A stretch of DNA of 64,000 nt from assembly GCA_026261815.1 (NCBI GenBank), contig JAMPIT010000566.1, positions 29,413,001 to 29,477,000 on the forward strand. The letters run 5' to 3'. Made by a program: the position numbers and the translations under genes. The notes under the pieces were generated by a model. That model was not told the DNA's origin. It did no database searches and saw nothing but the letters and a program-made list of their open reading frames with translations. This DNA comes from Monarcha castaneiventris obscurior. Lineage: Eukaryota > Chordata > Aves > Passeriformes > Monarchidae. Shown here one piece after another: positions 1 through 13,600 of this stretch. Position 1 is the first letter of the stretch; each line of letters opens with the position of its first letter.

Positions 1-3000
1 CTCCATAGTTTTCACAATTTTTAAGGCTTACTCACAGTATATAATAAGGCAAAAGTGCAGAGATCCTCAAATTAGCATTAACCCAAGCTATTATTTCTGC
101 AAGGTACTGTTCTCTGGTCAAGAGTCCATACAGCTAAGAGGCAGAGCTTGTTAGTGTACCCCCAGAACTCACCCAAGGCAGGATGTTCTGGGTCTTGAGC
201 TAGATCAGGCCATGCCAGATCAAAAACTAAAAGGATACCAAGCACCAATGAGCCACAGTAGCTGTCAATAAATTCTAAACATGCTCATGAGCATTATTTA
301 CCTTCTCATTGCCTTTGTTCACATCAGTAATGCCTGTTGATTGTCATGAAGAATTGCTTGGGATGGAAGCTGCCTTCCCAGGGCAACTAATCCTCATCCA
401 GGCATCGGAAATCTGTGTTTCTCTTTTTCTGAAGTGGTTTAGTTTGCTGTTTTCATGTTTATGTATCTATTTATGCACAGGTAAGTGTACTAAACCCTAA
501 TTTAACAACCTCAGGAATTAAAGTAAACCATCTGTGGGTAGCTAGAAAAGAAATGGCTAGATATCAACATTTCTCTTACATATTTGGCCCCTAACCTTAT
601 TAATATACACAGTAACACTGGTGATGCAACAACCTGCTTTTTTCTTTGTTTGTTACAAGACCTTATTTTCAAAAATATTTGAAAAACACTTATTCAGTCA
701 TTTGTAAACACTGAAAAACAGAAGCTGTCTGCTCTGAAGGACAGAGCAGGAAGATATATTCAGTGGTTGCAGTTGCAGCAAACGCCTCAGCAACAACCAA
801 AAAAAGGAAACAAAAGGAGTGTCCAGCAATTTAATTGAAGTCTTGTAACAGAAAGAAATATAACTTTCCTCTCTTCAGAAATTCACAATTAGGTAGTTTC
901 TGCAAACCTCCCCACCCACAGCAAAGCTCTTTGCATCAGGAAAAACTGAAATCTTGTTAACCTGTGGTAAATACGGCCTGTTTCAATGGGAGGGAGGAAG
1001 GGCTTCTAAAGGCACAAAAGCCATCCCTACAAAGCTCTCTCCCCTGGTTGCTAAGGTCCCCAGGTTAATACATATAAATAGTGCTTTTGATTTGTGATAT
1101 AGGCAGCTGTAACAGATGAATGGCTTTAATTTACCAAGCCAGAAAAATCAGCATTTAAATAAAAAAAAAATTATTTCCTTGCCACTGCAACTAAGAAGGC
1201 TTAGCAAGGCTTATATGAGGTCTGTAGCAGATCCATGACACAGAGGACCTGTGGCTGGCCACACCAGAAATGATGGCTAGCTGCTGTGTCTGTCAATAAA
1301 GGTGTCACATATCAGTCACTAAGGGAATCAGAGAACACAATAAATAAATCCCTGATAGTATTTTAAATATCTGTTATATTTGAAATGTCAAGCAGAGAGA
1401 TTTGACTCAAAATTCAGCCTTTCCTATCTCTAATCAGTCTCACCAAAATCTCACATGGGAGATGAAAGCTGGAGAGATGTTCTTTAGTTCTTATAGCTTT
1501 TACCAGCTGTTTTTTGGAAAATACTAGGCATTCTTAAATCCATTGAACTAAACTAGAATTCTCTCAATTTCCAGGATAAGGGTCATATATTAAATACTGC
1601 CTATGACAGCCTTAAAATCTGACAGCATTACAAAGCAAAGGCACCAGATGGATAACCCCTGGCTATATCCAGCCTCAAAGGAAAATTCTCCTGGCCACTG
1701 GCTTGTTTCCATACCCCATACTCTGAAAGGTAATCAGGTGTAGTAAGGAAATCATCTGTAACCTGCTTCCTTTTCCCATTGGTGACACTCATTACCTGTA
1801 ACCACACCTTAAGTTTGCTATAGGTTGTGTCACATGAGACAAGTGAGTTCATATTCCTAAGTAGCTTTAAATAGATATGTCTGCAACTGACCCTTCTTGT
1901 GTTATTCATTTTTTGTTTGAAAATTTAGTGCTTTGTCAATCCAATGTGGTTTGGGGATTTTTCTGCTGTTACCTTCAGATATCTGTTCTTCCCCTATGTC
2001 ATCTGGAGTTTAGAAGCCATAATAACCAACTACCCAAGGGCGTTCAGTTTGTCACTCCTACAGTTTCTCAGTCACCAGAGGAACAAAATATCAAACTCCT
2101 CATTGTGTAAAGCTACAAGCAAGAGCAAACAGTCCAGTATTGTTTTACTGGTGGTGATACTGTTGAGTTGTGATTCCTGAGGTATCCTCAGCAATATTAT
2201 TTTGTAAGAAATAGTATGTTTAACTAGGAAGTATTTGATTCTTCTCAAATGATAGGAGGCCTAGCATCTCTTTGGTGCTTTTCTTCTTTTGTTTCCATCA
2301 AGAAAGAGAATAGTAACAAAAGTTGGGCATCTCAACCTTGCCCTTTCTTATTAAGTTCATTAATTTCATTTACTAAACTTTCTATGGACGTTTAGTTTAT
2401 TGTCATATCTCAGTCCCAAGCTAATTAGAATCACAAATTGAAAGACCGAACTCTCAGAGAGCACAGCTTCCAGTCAAAAGATTTGGTTTTAATATTTTTT
2501 GGCAGGGATCACAAGATGGTGCTATTAAATATGGCTGTGAAGATCAATTCTCATCTCCTTTTAGACTTTCAAATTCTTCTTTATTGCAAAAGATATACTG
2601 TGATAAAGTAGTGTGCACTTGAGATTTTTCTCAGATTTTTTTTTTAAATGGTATTTGTAATCATTACCTCAGTTCCAGGTCTGAGATACAGTTTCTTATA
2701 AAGTTTCTTTAAAATTTTCTTTTAAAGTTTCTTAATCTGCCAGAGTCATTTGACACTGAAGCAGATACTTAAGGGTGCTGGAGCATAACCCTGCTCAACT
2801 TTAGTTTGGGTCATTCCAGTTCAAAATTATTGAATGAAAAGCTCAATCTATTGAGTATTTTTGTAATCCTTGCAAGTGACCAATAATCTAAAATTAAAAA
2901 AAAAAATAATAAACCTCACTGCAGAAGGAAATAGATCTGCTCTGTAATCTTTGTGGTGAATCTGGGTTTCATTTTACTACACTGGTTTAATAGCTTATTA

Positions 3001-5514
3001 CAGCAATCCAGCTGGTGTTCCAGGAATAGATCGCTTCACTGCTATGAGTGGGATTTTTTTTGTTCTCACATTTATCAAATATTCTGGCCAGCTGGCAGTC
3101 TTTGCATACTTGGCTCTATACTACACCAGTCCCAGTGAGTGCAAATAATCTATAAAACCTTGATGTGGGGGATTAGATGGGTTCTAAGAGGACATCTGTG
3201 AAAACATGGGTGAAAACCTTGGAGACTTTTGCAGACACTTGCCAATGGTGTGTCTGCTGCTTTTCCACATGGCTGTGAATTATGTAACGACACAAAAAAA
3301 TGCACTTGCCTTTGGAGAGACAGAGAAAATAAATTGAAAACACATAATTAAACAGCACAGAAATATGATTTTCCAACATGCAGGATACTATTCAAAACCT
3401 GCCTAAGAAAACCAAATGAAATACATTTTTTTCCCCTATTTTTAGCTTTTCAGTCAGGAACAGAGTTGGGAATATTCTTTTCAGAGGTTTAACTGGTATT
3501 TAGGTATTCTGCTCTGCCAGCCCAGTAAATATTATCAATCTCTAAGGAATGTGATAAACATGAGAAGTTGTGCTAAACTGAATAGAAAGCATTTTACCAG
3601 GAGCTATTGTAAAACAAACAAAAAACCAAACAAACACCAAACAGAAAAATCCCCACAGGATGGGCTACTAAAATAACTACTGAAAAGAATACATTTTTTT
3701 GGCTTTCTTAGGAATTTTCATCCTTATTTAGAACACTGCAGGGTGAGGATTTTCTGCTAAGTGAAAAAAATGATAACTGTATTACTCTCAGTGTCTGAAG
3801 AAATGCTATGAAAGCCTAAACCACATAACCCACCACAGAAGTGGTGCACCTCAGTGAGATTTTGACTGAAAAGAAAATAGAAATACACGAAGGAGCATCA
3901 CATTGTGACCTGTCAGAGGTCTAGCAACTTCCATATAAGACTCAGGTGCTGTTGCATAAAGGAGAAATAAAAGCTTGAAAGGGAGGAATTTGGTTCACAG
4001 CTGAGACTCTGAATTTAAAGGGTTTATGTGTGGGTATCCAAGTTCACAGTATACTCTGTAGGTGCCAGGCAACAGAGCTGGAAAACAGTCCCACTGACAA
4101 TATCCACCAACAGCAGGACTCAGCTCTCCCAGCACAACTGCCAAGCATTCCTACCTGCACCCTGAGGAATTCTGCCTGACCTCACACTCTCAACCAGAGG
4201 GGTCTGAAGCACCCTCAGCTACACTGGCACACCTGCCAGCCCTGTCTCCAGCCAAGGCAAGCAGTGTCATGCAGTACAACAGACCTACCAGTGGTTCTGA
4301 TAACCCAGAGCTGTGCACTTATTGGGGGTACAACTCTGTTGAGTTCTACTGAGGACATGAGGGCTTCATCCATTAATGATCAAAACTGAGTAGGAGTGCT
4401 CCTTGGAGGAGGGTTCCATCTGATGGCAGCTCAAATGAAACTAGACACCTTTGTTTAAGCAGCTGAATTTCTTTCTGGATGAATGAATGGTGAATTTAAT
4501 TTCTTCGCTGATTTTCATTGCCCAGAACTTTTCTTAGTATAGCACCAACCACAATACAAGTAGATCCCAAATGTGTCTTAGTTCGGAAATAAATCCCCAC
4601 TCTACCCTACCAATAATATCCAAACATAATATTAAAAAATATGCAGCAGGAACTGAACAGGTGCTGCTACTAATTGAAGCTTAGGAGCATGTGTAACATA
4701 TGGATAGGGTAATTAGCAAGTTAAAATGTGCATGATAAAAGATGATAGCCAATAGAGAAGGCATGGTGCACTGTACATGCCACTGACTGCACTGCCATAA
4801 AGGAGAGGCACGTAGCTTGAGTTGAGTAGTTAGACCCTACTGTGTGCCTTGTCCAAAGCATTATGCTTGTCCATCACAGTGACACTGCTCTAAATAAAAA
4901 CAACCTGGGCTAAAAAGAGGCAGTGATGAGGTAAATTGTGCTGCTAGGGAGTGTTAAAAACACCTTATCTCTAGCAGAAATGGGTATGGAAATAGGCTCA
5001 GTTTGGCCACCTAAGGAAGAGCTGCCTTTGGGTTGGGAAGTATTGACTGAGCTTCCTGAAGGGCTGGGACACCTCAGGTGCTGCTGGAGAGAAAAGGGAC
5101 ATATCCTGAAGAAAATCACCATGTTTGTGAACATCCTGCTGGTTTGAAAGGTGCTACAAATTTTGTTTTCTAAAACAAGACAAAGTAAAATGTGAATTGA
5201 GCTCTTGTAGTTTCTAAGACTGGGCTTACACTGCCTGATGTCAGTCAGTCCTTGTTGCTTACACAATCTAACTCAACAAAAATTCTTGAGATCACGCAGG
5301 TCCAGGTTGGTTTATGCCACAGATCCCCTGACCAGAGAGAGCAAACACCCAGATATCCAAAGAGATGCTGCCTGAAACCCTTTCTGAATCCCTCCCCTTC
5401 TTCTTCCTTGCCAAGTTGCCAAACACTTGGTGTCCTTGCACCACAGCTGTGGGTGCACCAAGGAGTCCTGTGTCCTTGCTGCCAGCCTCTCACAGATTCG
5501 GCTGTCACCCTGCA
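1..5514. other. Unique AT-rich DNA, no gene seen
   Basis: No supported gene or recognised interspersed repeat. Open frames are short (under 120 codons), overlap each other on both strands and show no domain or motif. An A/C-rich run of AAAC-like units lies at about 3610-3650, and short A runs occur near 1160 and 2895. The stretch at about 4040-4330 is visibly richer in G and C than its surroundings, but I cannot assign it to a repeat family or an exon. Confidence 0.6.
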
Positions 5515-5698
5515 CAGGACATTTAAACACTGGAATGGGCTGCCCAAGGAGGAGGTGGAGTCACCCTCCCTGGAAGTGTTCAAGAAATTACTGGATGTGG
5601 CACCCAGTGCCATGGTCTGGTTGACAAGGTGGTGCTCGGTCAAAGGTTGGACTCAATGATCTCAGAAGTCCTTTCCAACCTAAATGGTTCTGTGATTT
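5515..5698 (+). repeat. CR1 LINE, 5'-truncated 3' end
   Basis: The sequence follows the conserved end of avian CR1 (chicken repeat 1) non-LTR retrotransposons: a 'tggaatgggctgcccaagga' block, then 'ggaggtggagtcaccctccc', 'tggaagtgttcaagaaa' and, close to the 3' end, 'ggactcaatgatctcag' and 'tccaacctaaatggttctgtga'. Only the last roughly 180 bp are present, so neither CR1 reading frame remains. Severe 5' truncation is the usual outcome of CR1 insertion. The terminal octamer repeats have decayed to about one unit. The short overlapping frames on both strands here are shadows of this element. Confidence 0.9.
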
Positions 5699-8600
5699 CC
5701 CACAGTGTTGGTGAACTTCAGCACAGCCTGCAGGTGTCCACAGAGCAGGAGCTCCCTCGCAGGCAGCCAGGAGCATTTGGAGCTTAGTAATCCACGATAG
5801 ATCTTACAGGATGGGCTGGCAGGGAGACAGAGGTATCTTTTTCCCCTGAGAGCTGGGCTATCTCTCAAGCAGCAAGATGTATTGATATTTATCTCAGAAT
5901 AAAATGTATGGTCTCATTAATGGATGAGTAATAATCCTAACTTTCAGCTTTACTGAAGTGCTTGTATCACACTGGGGTATAACAGATATCTCACAGGGGG
6001 GTTTTTCAGTGTCGGGTACTATGCCACTCTATGAGTTGTACCATTTAATAAATACAAAGCAGTTATGAATATGTTTTTTATTTCTTTTCTCTCTTCCTTC
6101 ATAGTGGAAAAGAGCAAATGCACACAAAAAAATTGTAAAATCTGACCTTAAAAATCTAAACCAAAATTAAATCACAGAATGCAGTTTTAAAATCAGGTTA
6201 AACAGGAAGATAAATGTTAAGCTAATACAGAAAAGACTGAGAATATCTTTAGAAAATAAATGGTTTCTGTTGTCTTTTTAGGGTTGTCTTTTTGCCCTGT
6301 TTTTCTTTTAAGTATGAATATCCCAGATTTATGCTAGGTTATGTTGTGTTAAATTTCTCCTCAGTCTCCAAAATAAAGGATTGTCTATGTTATGTTGGGC
6401 AATAGGTCTTCCTTATTTAAAGGAATCTGGGAAAGCCATTTTCAAAACTTGTTCGTTTTTGATAGGCAATATAATTTAGAGAGAATTACCAGGAAACTTA
6501 ACCAACTTAACATTTTAGCAGCATCCTTGCCACCAATAACATAAACTCATACCACATGCATTTTGTCCAGTAATTCCTTAGAGTCATGTTCAGCTATATA
6601 TTTTCCAAATGCAAAAGTAAATATTTGCCAGGGAAAAAAAGGAAAGCAAATGTTTTAGCCCACCAACAGCCTAACCCTAACGCCCCAATGTTCAGTTGAA
6701 ATCTTACAGAACATGTCTTTCTGGTTTTCCTTGCTTCTTGCTGTTCGGTTCAATTTATGGAGAGGAAATTAAAAAAAAAAAACCTTAAACCAAAAATTAA
6801 ATATTGATCCATGTGAAAAATTGCTTTAGCTCTGTCTGTGAAGAAAGAAGCAAGATTTTCTACCAGACAAAGGACAGGTCAATGTTGGGAATCAGCACAG
6901 GCTGCTCAGTTGCACTATTCATTGAAATAATTACATCTGCAGGGGATTGCGTTTATCTATGAAGAAGGTAATAATCTCTGAATTAAACGCAAATTCCTTA
7001 GAACAGAGGATAGGTACTTTCAGCTTACAAGAGGGTGATACATGAAATGCAAAGAGAAACCAGTATGTCTTTGTAATTTTTCCTGTTTGTAGTTATTAGG
7101 CATATTTATTTTACTTATGGGCACTATTTTTTTTTTATAAAATAACATCTTCCTGCAAAACTAAGTCAGCTTTAAAATTACGTAGTTTAGACTTTTCTGT
7201 AGTCCGGATTATCATGATGAGGTTTGGGTTTTATTTCTTACTGAGAGGTTATCAAGCCTCATATTATCAAGCATAACCCATTCTCTTTAGATAAGAAAGT
7301 CACTGTTTCGTCTGAATTGCCAAGATGTTGGAGTGCATTCATGCACCATGGTGTTATAGAACTGAAGACAAAAATTTAGTACAACCAAGAAGGATAACAA
7401 AATGGTAAGGTCTGAAAAATCTTTCCCCCAAAATACTTCATAATACTGACAAATCAAAAAAATCTCTTCTTTTACAATTATTATGTGCCATGTAAAACTC
7501 AGGGATAATGTGAAAGCATGAGTAATCTCTCTAAAAACAGGGACGTCTTTTAAAGTTTTGACAAAGACCTGACCTTCCAGAGGCTAAAAACTGGAATGTG
7601 TCACTTTTATAGACTGGGACTCTCAAAAACCAGACTTTTCTTTCTTTTTCATTTCATTAGCTAAGAAAAATACACAGAAGGCATAGTCTGTGAAGAGTTT
7701 TAGCTAACTGTGCTTTCAGCATTATAAGATTATTCTTCTTTTGTAATACATTCACTTCCAAATATTTTGAAGCTTTTTTATACTTATACAAAAGATAAAG
7801 CACAATGTCTTCTACAGTATGCTGTGAAGATGCTGATAGGTCTGAAGGCCCTAAAGATAGGTCAATTAGGAAATCTGCTTATTATAAGACATGCACTGCT
7901 TAGTAAAACATATACACAACTGATAACAAAACATGATTTTTTTTAACTTTTTCTCCATCCTATTTCTTTTCCAACCTTTATTTCCTCAATCTTTTCATTT
8001 ACATGGTTAAACTCACACATGCAACTGAATTTTCAAATTGTTTTACCATGATTTCAGCTGTGTCTCTTTCATTGACTTCTTAATAACAGCTATCTTGAAA
8101 AAAATCCCAAACAGTTTTATTAAAATGTAGCCTTCTGCTGCTTTCTCTCTCTGAGTGATGAGTGCTGTGATTGCAGGGGTGGGAGGTAAGAGACAGATAA
8201 TAAGAAATTTCAACTCGAAGTATCTTGATGACACATGAAAGATGAATTGAAAATGCTTTAGTTTAGAAATTAGTTTTCATGGCTTTTAAGGTGATTGATG
8301 AGATGACTTTGAAAGAGGTCTACCTAGCAGTGGTCACTGTGCTGGAACAGCAGAAGGCATGCAGTGTGAGTGTGTGTATGGTGCACTCCAGGGCTATCTG
8401 CCCATCTATTTTAATATTTCTGAACAGCTAAAGTTATTATATTGATAGGACATAAATACAGGTAACTGGTATTTTGCAAAAAAAACCCTTTTTTCATAAG
8501 AAAAGGGAGCCTGTTATAAATAAATCCTGCCACAGCTTTTAGGTACCATTTCCAGGAGGACAGGAAAGATAAAAGGTAGGTGCACATGGGGAAGATGAGA

Positions 8601-10580
8601 GGAAAGGAAAAGTGGTGAGTGCAGGGGTGGACATCAAATTCAACCCCGAATCCGCAAGAGCCTAAGGGAAGAAACACTCATCTGAGGCTTGGTAGAACAA
8701 GGTTCAAGTCTTTGGTCTTCTGGTTCAAATAAGTTTGTACTTGGATTCCCCATGTTACTTGGTTGTACTCAAACACTTTTGCTGTGTGTAAAGGAGAGCC
8801 TGGGAAGGGCAGGCCAAATCAGTGAAACCCTCACACCCGTGTGCTTCTCTGTGATGTACAAGACCCTGGAGCGAGCTTTGGTCTCAGCTGATGATTCTGA
8901 GATGACATAAGAATCTGTGTGTCTCTCATTTTTTCTTACTAAAAGCTTTTAGACATTCATCTCAGTGTGGAATAAGATTTTTTTTTAAATCTTGATAACT
9001 TTATCAGAGTGGGGAAAAGTTTTCCACATAGTTTTATGTGCAAGAATTTCATTTTCCCCTAAGGATATTACTGTCATACTGAAATCTGAACTGGAGATCA
9101 AGACTCAGATATGTTTCAGGTCACTTTGAAATTAAGCTTAAATATCTTGATGAATATTTATCTAGGGACCATTAGGTTTGTTAGAAATGACCCTACACTA
9201 TTGTTGATTGGATCAATGAATTTTTATTGCTTCCCTTCTAGTTAATTCTACTTTCAAAGCCTTGCAAACTAATTTTGGTTCTGCCTTTTAGTGCTAGAGG
9301 TTTACAGAAAGCAATAGTGAAAAGGAAGAATCACAACTGGTATTTTCAATGTCAGGATGCAACAGTGTCCATGTCCTGCCCATCTTGAGTGGGGATACTG
9401 ATGGAGACCCCCACTTCCCTGCGCTCAACCACGTGGCATTTTGACAGCACCAGGGCTCAGGCACAGCTGGTGATGCATACCCAAGTCTTGTATTGTAAAC
9501 ATACCTCATGAGACAGCTAACTCAGACTTCTGCTTTAAAGTAAGATCAATTATAGACCAATGACATCCTCAGGCAGCCCATTCTACTGCTCGTCTCTAAT
9601 TTTGCAAATGGAATGCTTTCCTAAATGTCTAATTAGAATCTCCCTTACCACAACTTAAACCCCTTACATTCTTTTCCAAAATGCTTTATTCCTTCCTATA
9701 AACAGGAGTCTGGCTCTGTGTCCCAAATCACTTGTTACATTCTCTTCTTTCTTTTCCAGACATACCACAGTAACATATATGACAACACAGGATTAGTTTT
9801 TTTCCAGACTTAGGTGGGTGCCAATAAGGCAAATAGTTGTGGCAAGCCTTGCTTGCTTAGAGCTTCTCACCCAAAGCAACTTCCTGGTCTTTCCCCAGCA
9901 AGCAAGGAAAGTGACAGCCTGTATTGGGATGTCAGCCCAGAACTGGTCCTCAGTGCTGAGGAATGAGAAACACAGGCAAGGCATTGTCCAGACTAAGGCA
10001 AGCAAGCGAATTACAAGGGCTAGAGATAAAATCTGTTTTTCTTTTTTCCCTGAATTGTTTTGATGTATAATCTACTGGCACTATATACCACTATATAATG
10101 ATGATTTGGATGTTTCTATAGTGAGATATGTTTTTGTATCCTTGACATATAAAGTCTGGTCTGCATTTTGTGAATGTGAAACATCCCAAGGGACTCTGGT
10201 TTTGACAGAAGGGTTTTTTTTCTTGTCATCTTACTCAAATGTTCATTTCTGTTCATTTACCTGTACCATAATTTGGAACTGGTTCATGTGACATTCTCCC
10301 ATTTCAAATATGACTAGAGTACAGTGATGCTATCATTTGTTGAGTGTTATGCTCTCATTTGACCTAAAGTGGCTATCTAAATCTTTGACATCTCAAACAC
10401 AGGTGGAAAGGCCAGGGAAGGAAGATGGCAATTTGACTGCTTGAAAGATAACACAGTAATTTCTTACACATGCCTTAAAAATGGTGGTTGCACCACCTAT
10501 TTCACTGGGATTTAACCTGATCAGAAAGAGAAGTTTGAAAGTATTTGTATTTAGGAATAATAGTGTTCCAATTGAAGGGG
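5699..10580. other. Unique AT-rich DNA, no gene seen
   Basis: No coding region, RNA gene or recognisable transposon. A two-unit telomere-like 'ctaaccctaac' at about 6670 is too short to mean anything. Short purine and pyrimidine runs and A/T homopolymers are scattered through it (for example near 6770 and 7130). Frames at 8411-8677 (minus) and 9818-10063 (plus) lack any recognisable protein signature. Confidence 0.6.
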
Positions 10581-10583
10581 TAT

Positions 10584-10616
10584 TCTTGTTTGTTTGTTTG
10601 CTTGTTTGCTTTTAGG
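10584..10616. repeat. (TTTG)n simple repeat
   Basis: About seven imperfect TTTG/CTTG units in a row, ending in a short T run. Ordinary microsatellite-like sequence. Confidence 0.7.
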
Positions 10617-13600
10617 ATTAGGATTATTGTATTTAAATTCATGCCCCATCTTTAACAGAATGAACTAAATGCAAACCCCTAGTGGCAGCACTGGTGAGTG
10701 TCCAGTAATGTGCCTGTAGCTGGAAGAGCTGCTAGGAAGCAGCTTGTGGAAAAAAGCACTGCTTCTTTTTTAATGCCTTATGGAATTTTCTAGCACACAG
10801 TCTGGCTCTTTTTGTTATCTGCCAGCAGATCTCTGAATGCATGACCCATAGCAAAATCTACTTACAGGGTGAAAAACCTGAGTATCAGTTAGTGTTAAGC
10901 TGATTAAAAAAAAAAAAAAACCAACTAAAAACCCGAAACAACAAGCTAGTGCTTGGGGAGAGAGAATGTTGACTTTGAGGGATTTTTTTTTTCCTTTAAA
11001 AGACTCTAATCATGTTTCACTTCAGTCTGAGCATTAAATTAGAAGGTGCAAGTGAAAGAATGAATATTTACAGAAAAAATAATGGAAAGATTCCTAGAAT
11101 AATTCAAACACATTAGTTGTGATAATTAACCATTAAAGAAAAATGCTAGTAGCACCACAAATTAATAGCATTGTAAATATTCATAATTTAAAGTCTTTTA
11201 AAACAGTTTATTGTGCAGAATATTAATTTAAATCTATAACCTCACTTTTAAAATCAGAATATTCAGTCAGGCTTAAAAATTAGTATGTACTATTTGTTAG
11301 AAACTGGATGTGCAGAATCAAATGGCATATATTTAGGCTTCTGGAAGTTTCTGTAGCAGTGCAGAGAGTACCGCTGTGAGGGGAAGGTTTGTAGAAGTGG
11401 CCAGAAGCAGCTACTAGGCCAAATCTCTCCCCATCAAAAGCATGCACCATGGTGATCTAAGAAATCCATCCCAGCTGGTGTTTTTCCAAGAGGTGAGCTG
11501 GAACTGAGATGAAAAGGGATGTGGTGTCTGTGTGTGTGTCATTGTCACCCAGGCTTGGCTTTATGTCTGGATTCAGAGTTTATTGTGTCCCAGCTAAAGC
11601 CTTGCCCGGGGGCTCTGGCACCCCATCTGACATCCTAGCACACAAGCAGAAGGGAGTGGGACAGTGAGAAGATAAGCATTTTGTGAGGGACTCATCTGGT
11701 TGTTCTTGATGATGAGACCAGCTAAGGTCAAAGCCTAACACCCAGGTGCCTGCTCAATGCAGATGGAGCAGCATCAAGAATAGAACACATCCTTCTGTTT
11801 GGAATGACACCAGAGTAGCAGTGTCAGGAGAACACGTCTGCTCTAGCAGTGTGATTTTTCCTTTGTCTGTACTCAATAACTTAATGACACCTGAGAAAAC
11901 TCTACATGGGGGTCATCTAGGCCTGTAATTGAAGAAAACTCCCTGTCTGGAAAAGGTTATATTGTGACATTTATCTTTTATAAGAGTGATACTGTTTATC
12001 AATCGATCATACGGAAATATTGATTGTAGATTGCTAGTATATCAGGAGACCTTAATGGTTGTTATACAATTCATTCATTGTTAGCCTGCTCATAGTTACT
12101 TAGTCATTTTAATAAATCCACAAGAAAATACAACCTGGAGATCCATGTAGCTCAGATATACCCAGAATTGTGAAGCAATTTGGCCACTCTTTTTCTTTAA
12201 AAGTTCAGGCACATGAATCTGCACAGTTACAGTCCTGGACAGCTCTGAAACTGTAAGTGTTAGATTAAAGTACTACAGGAATTACTGATTCCCCGGTCCT
12301 GTGGCCCACTGGAGCTTTATTGCTCCATGGCAGCAGAAATGTTTCACGGCAGTTATTGTAGGGGTTACAGAGGTAGTTCTGCTGCAGGCTGTTCAGAGAG
12401 ATTTATTGCAGGTATATTGATAGGATGAAAACAGAGGTCTCTACTGCAGGAAAAGCCCTGCAGAGATTAGTCATGTGGATATCCAGGAGAACCCCCTCCT
12501 GGCAGCAGTGGGGGCTGAGAGATTCCCACCTCTCCTGCACACCTTTGTGACATCAGGCAGTTCTGTCTCAGGCCAGCTGTTGTCTCCCTCTCCCTCAGCA
12601 CACAGCTGGTTCCAGAATGCTTCCTCTGGCCAAAGTGACACAGAAACTGGCAAGAATTTCTCTCCTGCTGCAGTGATTTTGCCTCAAAGCCCCCAGGTTT
12701 TTGGCTGGAAAAGAAGCCTCTGTGGTTATTGGAGGGGGAGATTCAGGGAGACAGCCTGGCCAGAGGCTCTTTGCAGTAGAACATTCTTGGGCTATTGATC
12801 CTGGCTCCACTCTTGAGCTTAATTTAGAGGTTTGAAGGCATAAAGACTCATTCTGATATATTAATCTGGTTTCCTGTATGTCACAGTGTACGCAACTTTG
12901 TTCATTAAATCAATTCTGAACTAAGCACTTTTATTTAGCTGGAAGTATCGCAGGCAGGAGCTCCTTCTTGGCTAAACAAGCCATTTTTGAAGAAATTTGG
13001 GACTGGAGTGTGGTGCAGCATCTGCCTTTTACAGACAAGGAAGTTCCTTACAAGTCCTATTTGTCTGGTTTTGCCCCAAAAAACCAAAGTATCTTGATCT
13101 TAAACCAGTGTCAAAGTCACTTTCTTTCTGACTATCAAGTTTTTACTGAAAAATTATGCTGATCCCAGATTAGCTTGATGAGGATAAATCGGTTTAGTCT
13201 AACAGTTGCCGCATATCAAATATACTAACAACCCCAAATGATATAAATAAAGGATTAGTCTTTAAAAAATATACAAATTGATTTCTTAGTTTCCTCATTT
13301 TTAAACCCATTTAAAGAATGGCATTAACGTCTACTACACAAATAACACAGATAGATTGCTTCCTCATTTTATTCTTCTATAAAATTTCATGCTTTCATCC
13401 AGTCTAAAATGGAAGGGGGGGCCTCTTTTTACGATTTAAAGAATAAATGCTCACAGTCAGAGCTGCTAAATATTCCCACTTGTAAAACAGGTACCTTCTG
13501 AATACAATGACTCATCAGTATTTCAGTGCTGGCTATGTATTTTTGAAAGCTTACTTTAAAAATACTATATAACATATCCACAGGAAATATGTATATTATT

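Noticed and set aside
5245..5659. Overlapping frames of 132 and 135 codons on opposite strands
   Set aside because: The plus-strand frame ends inside the CR1 fragment and the other is its antisense shadow. No CR1 protein domain is represented.
6668..6680. Telomere-like CTAACCCTAAC
   Set aside because: Only about two units, far too short for an interstitial telomeric array.
12290..12830. GC-rich patch that might be an exon or CpG island
   Set aside because: CpG dinucleotides are sparse, no coding signature is visible, and frames overlap on both strands.
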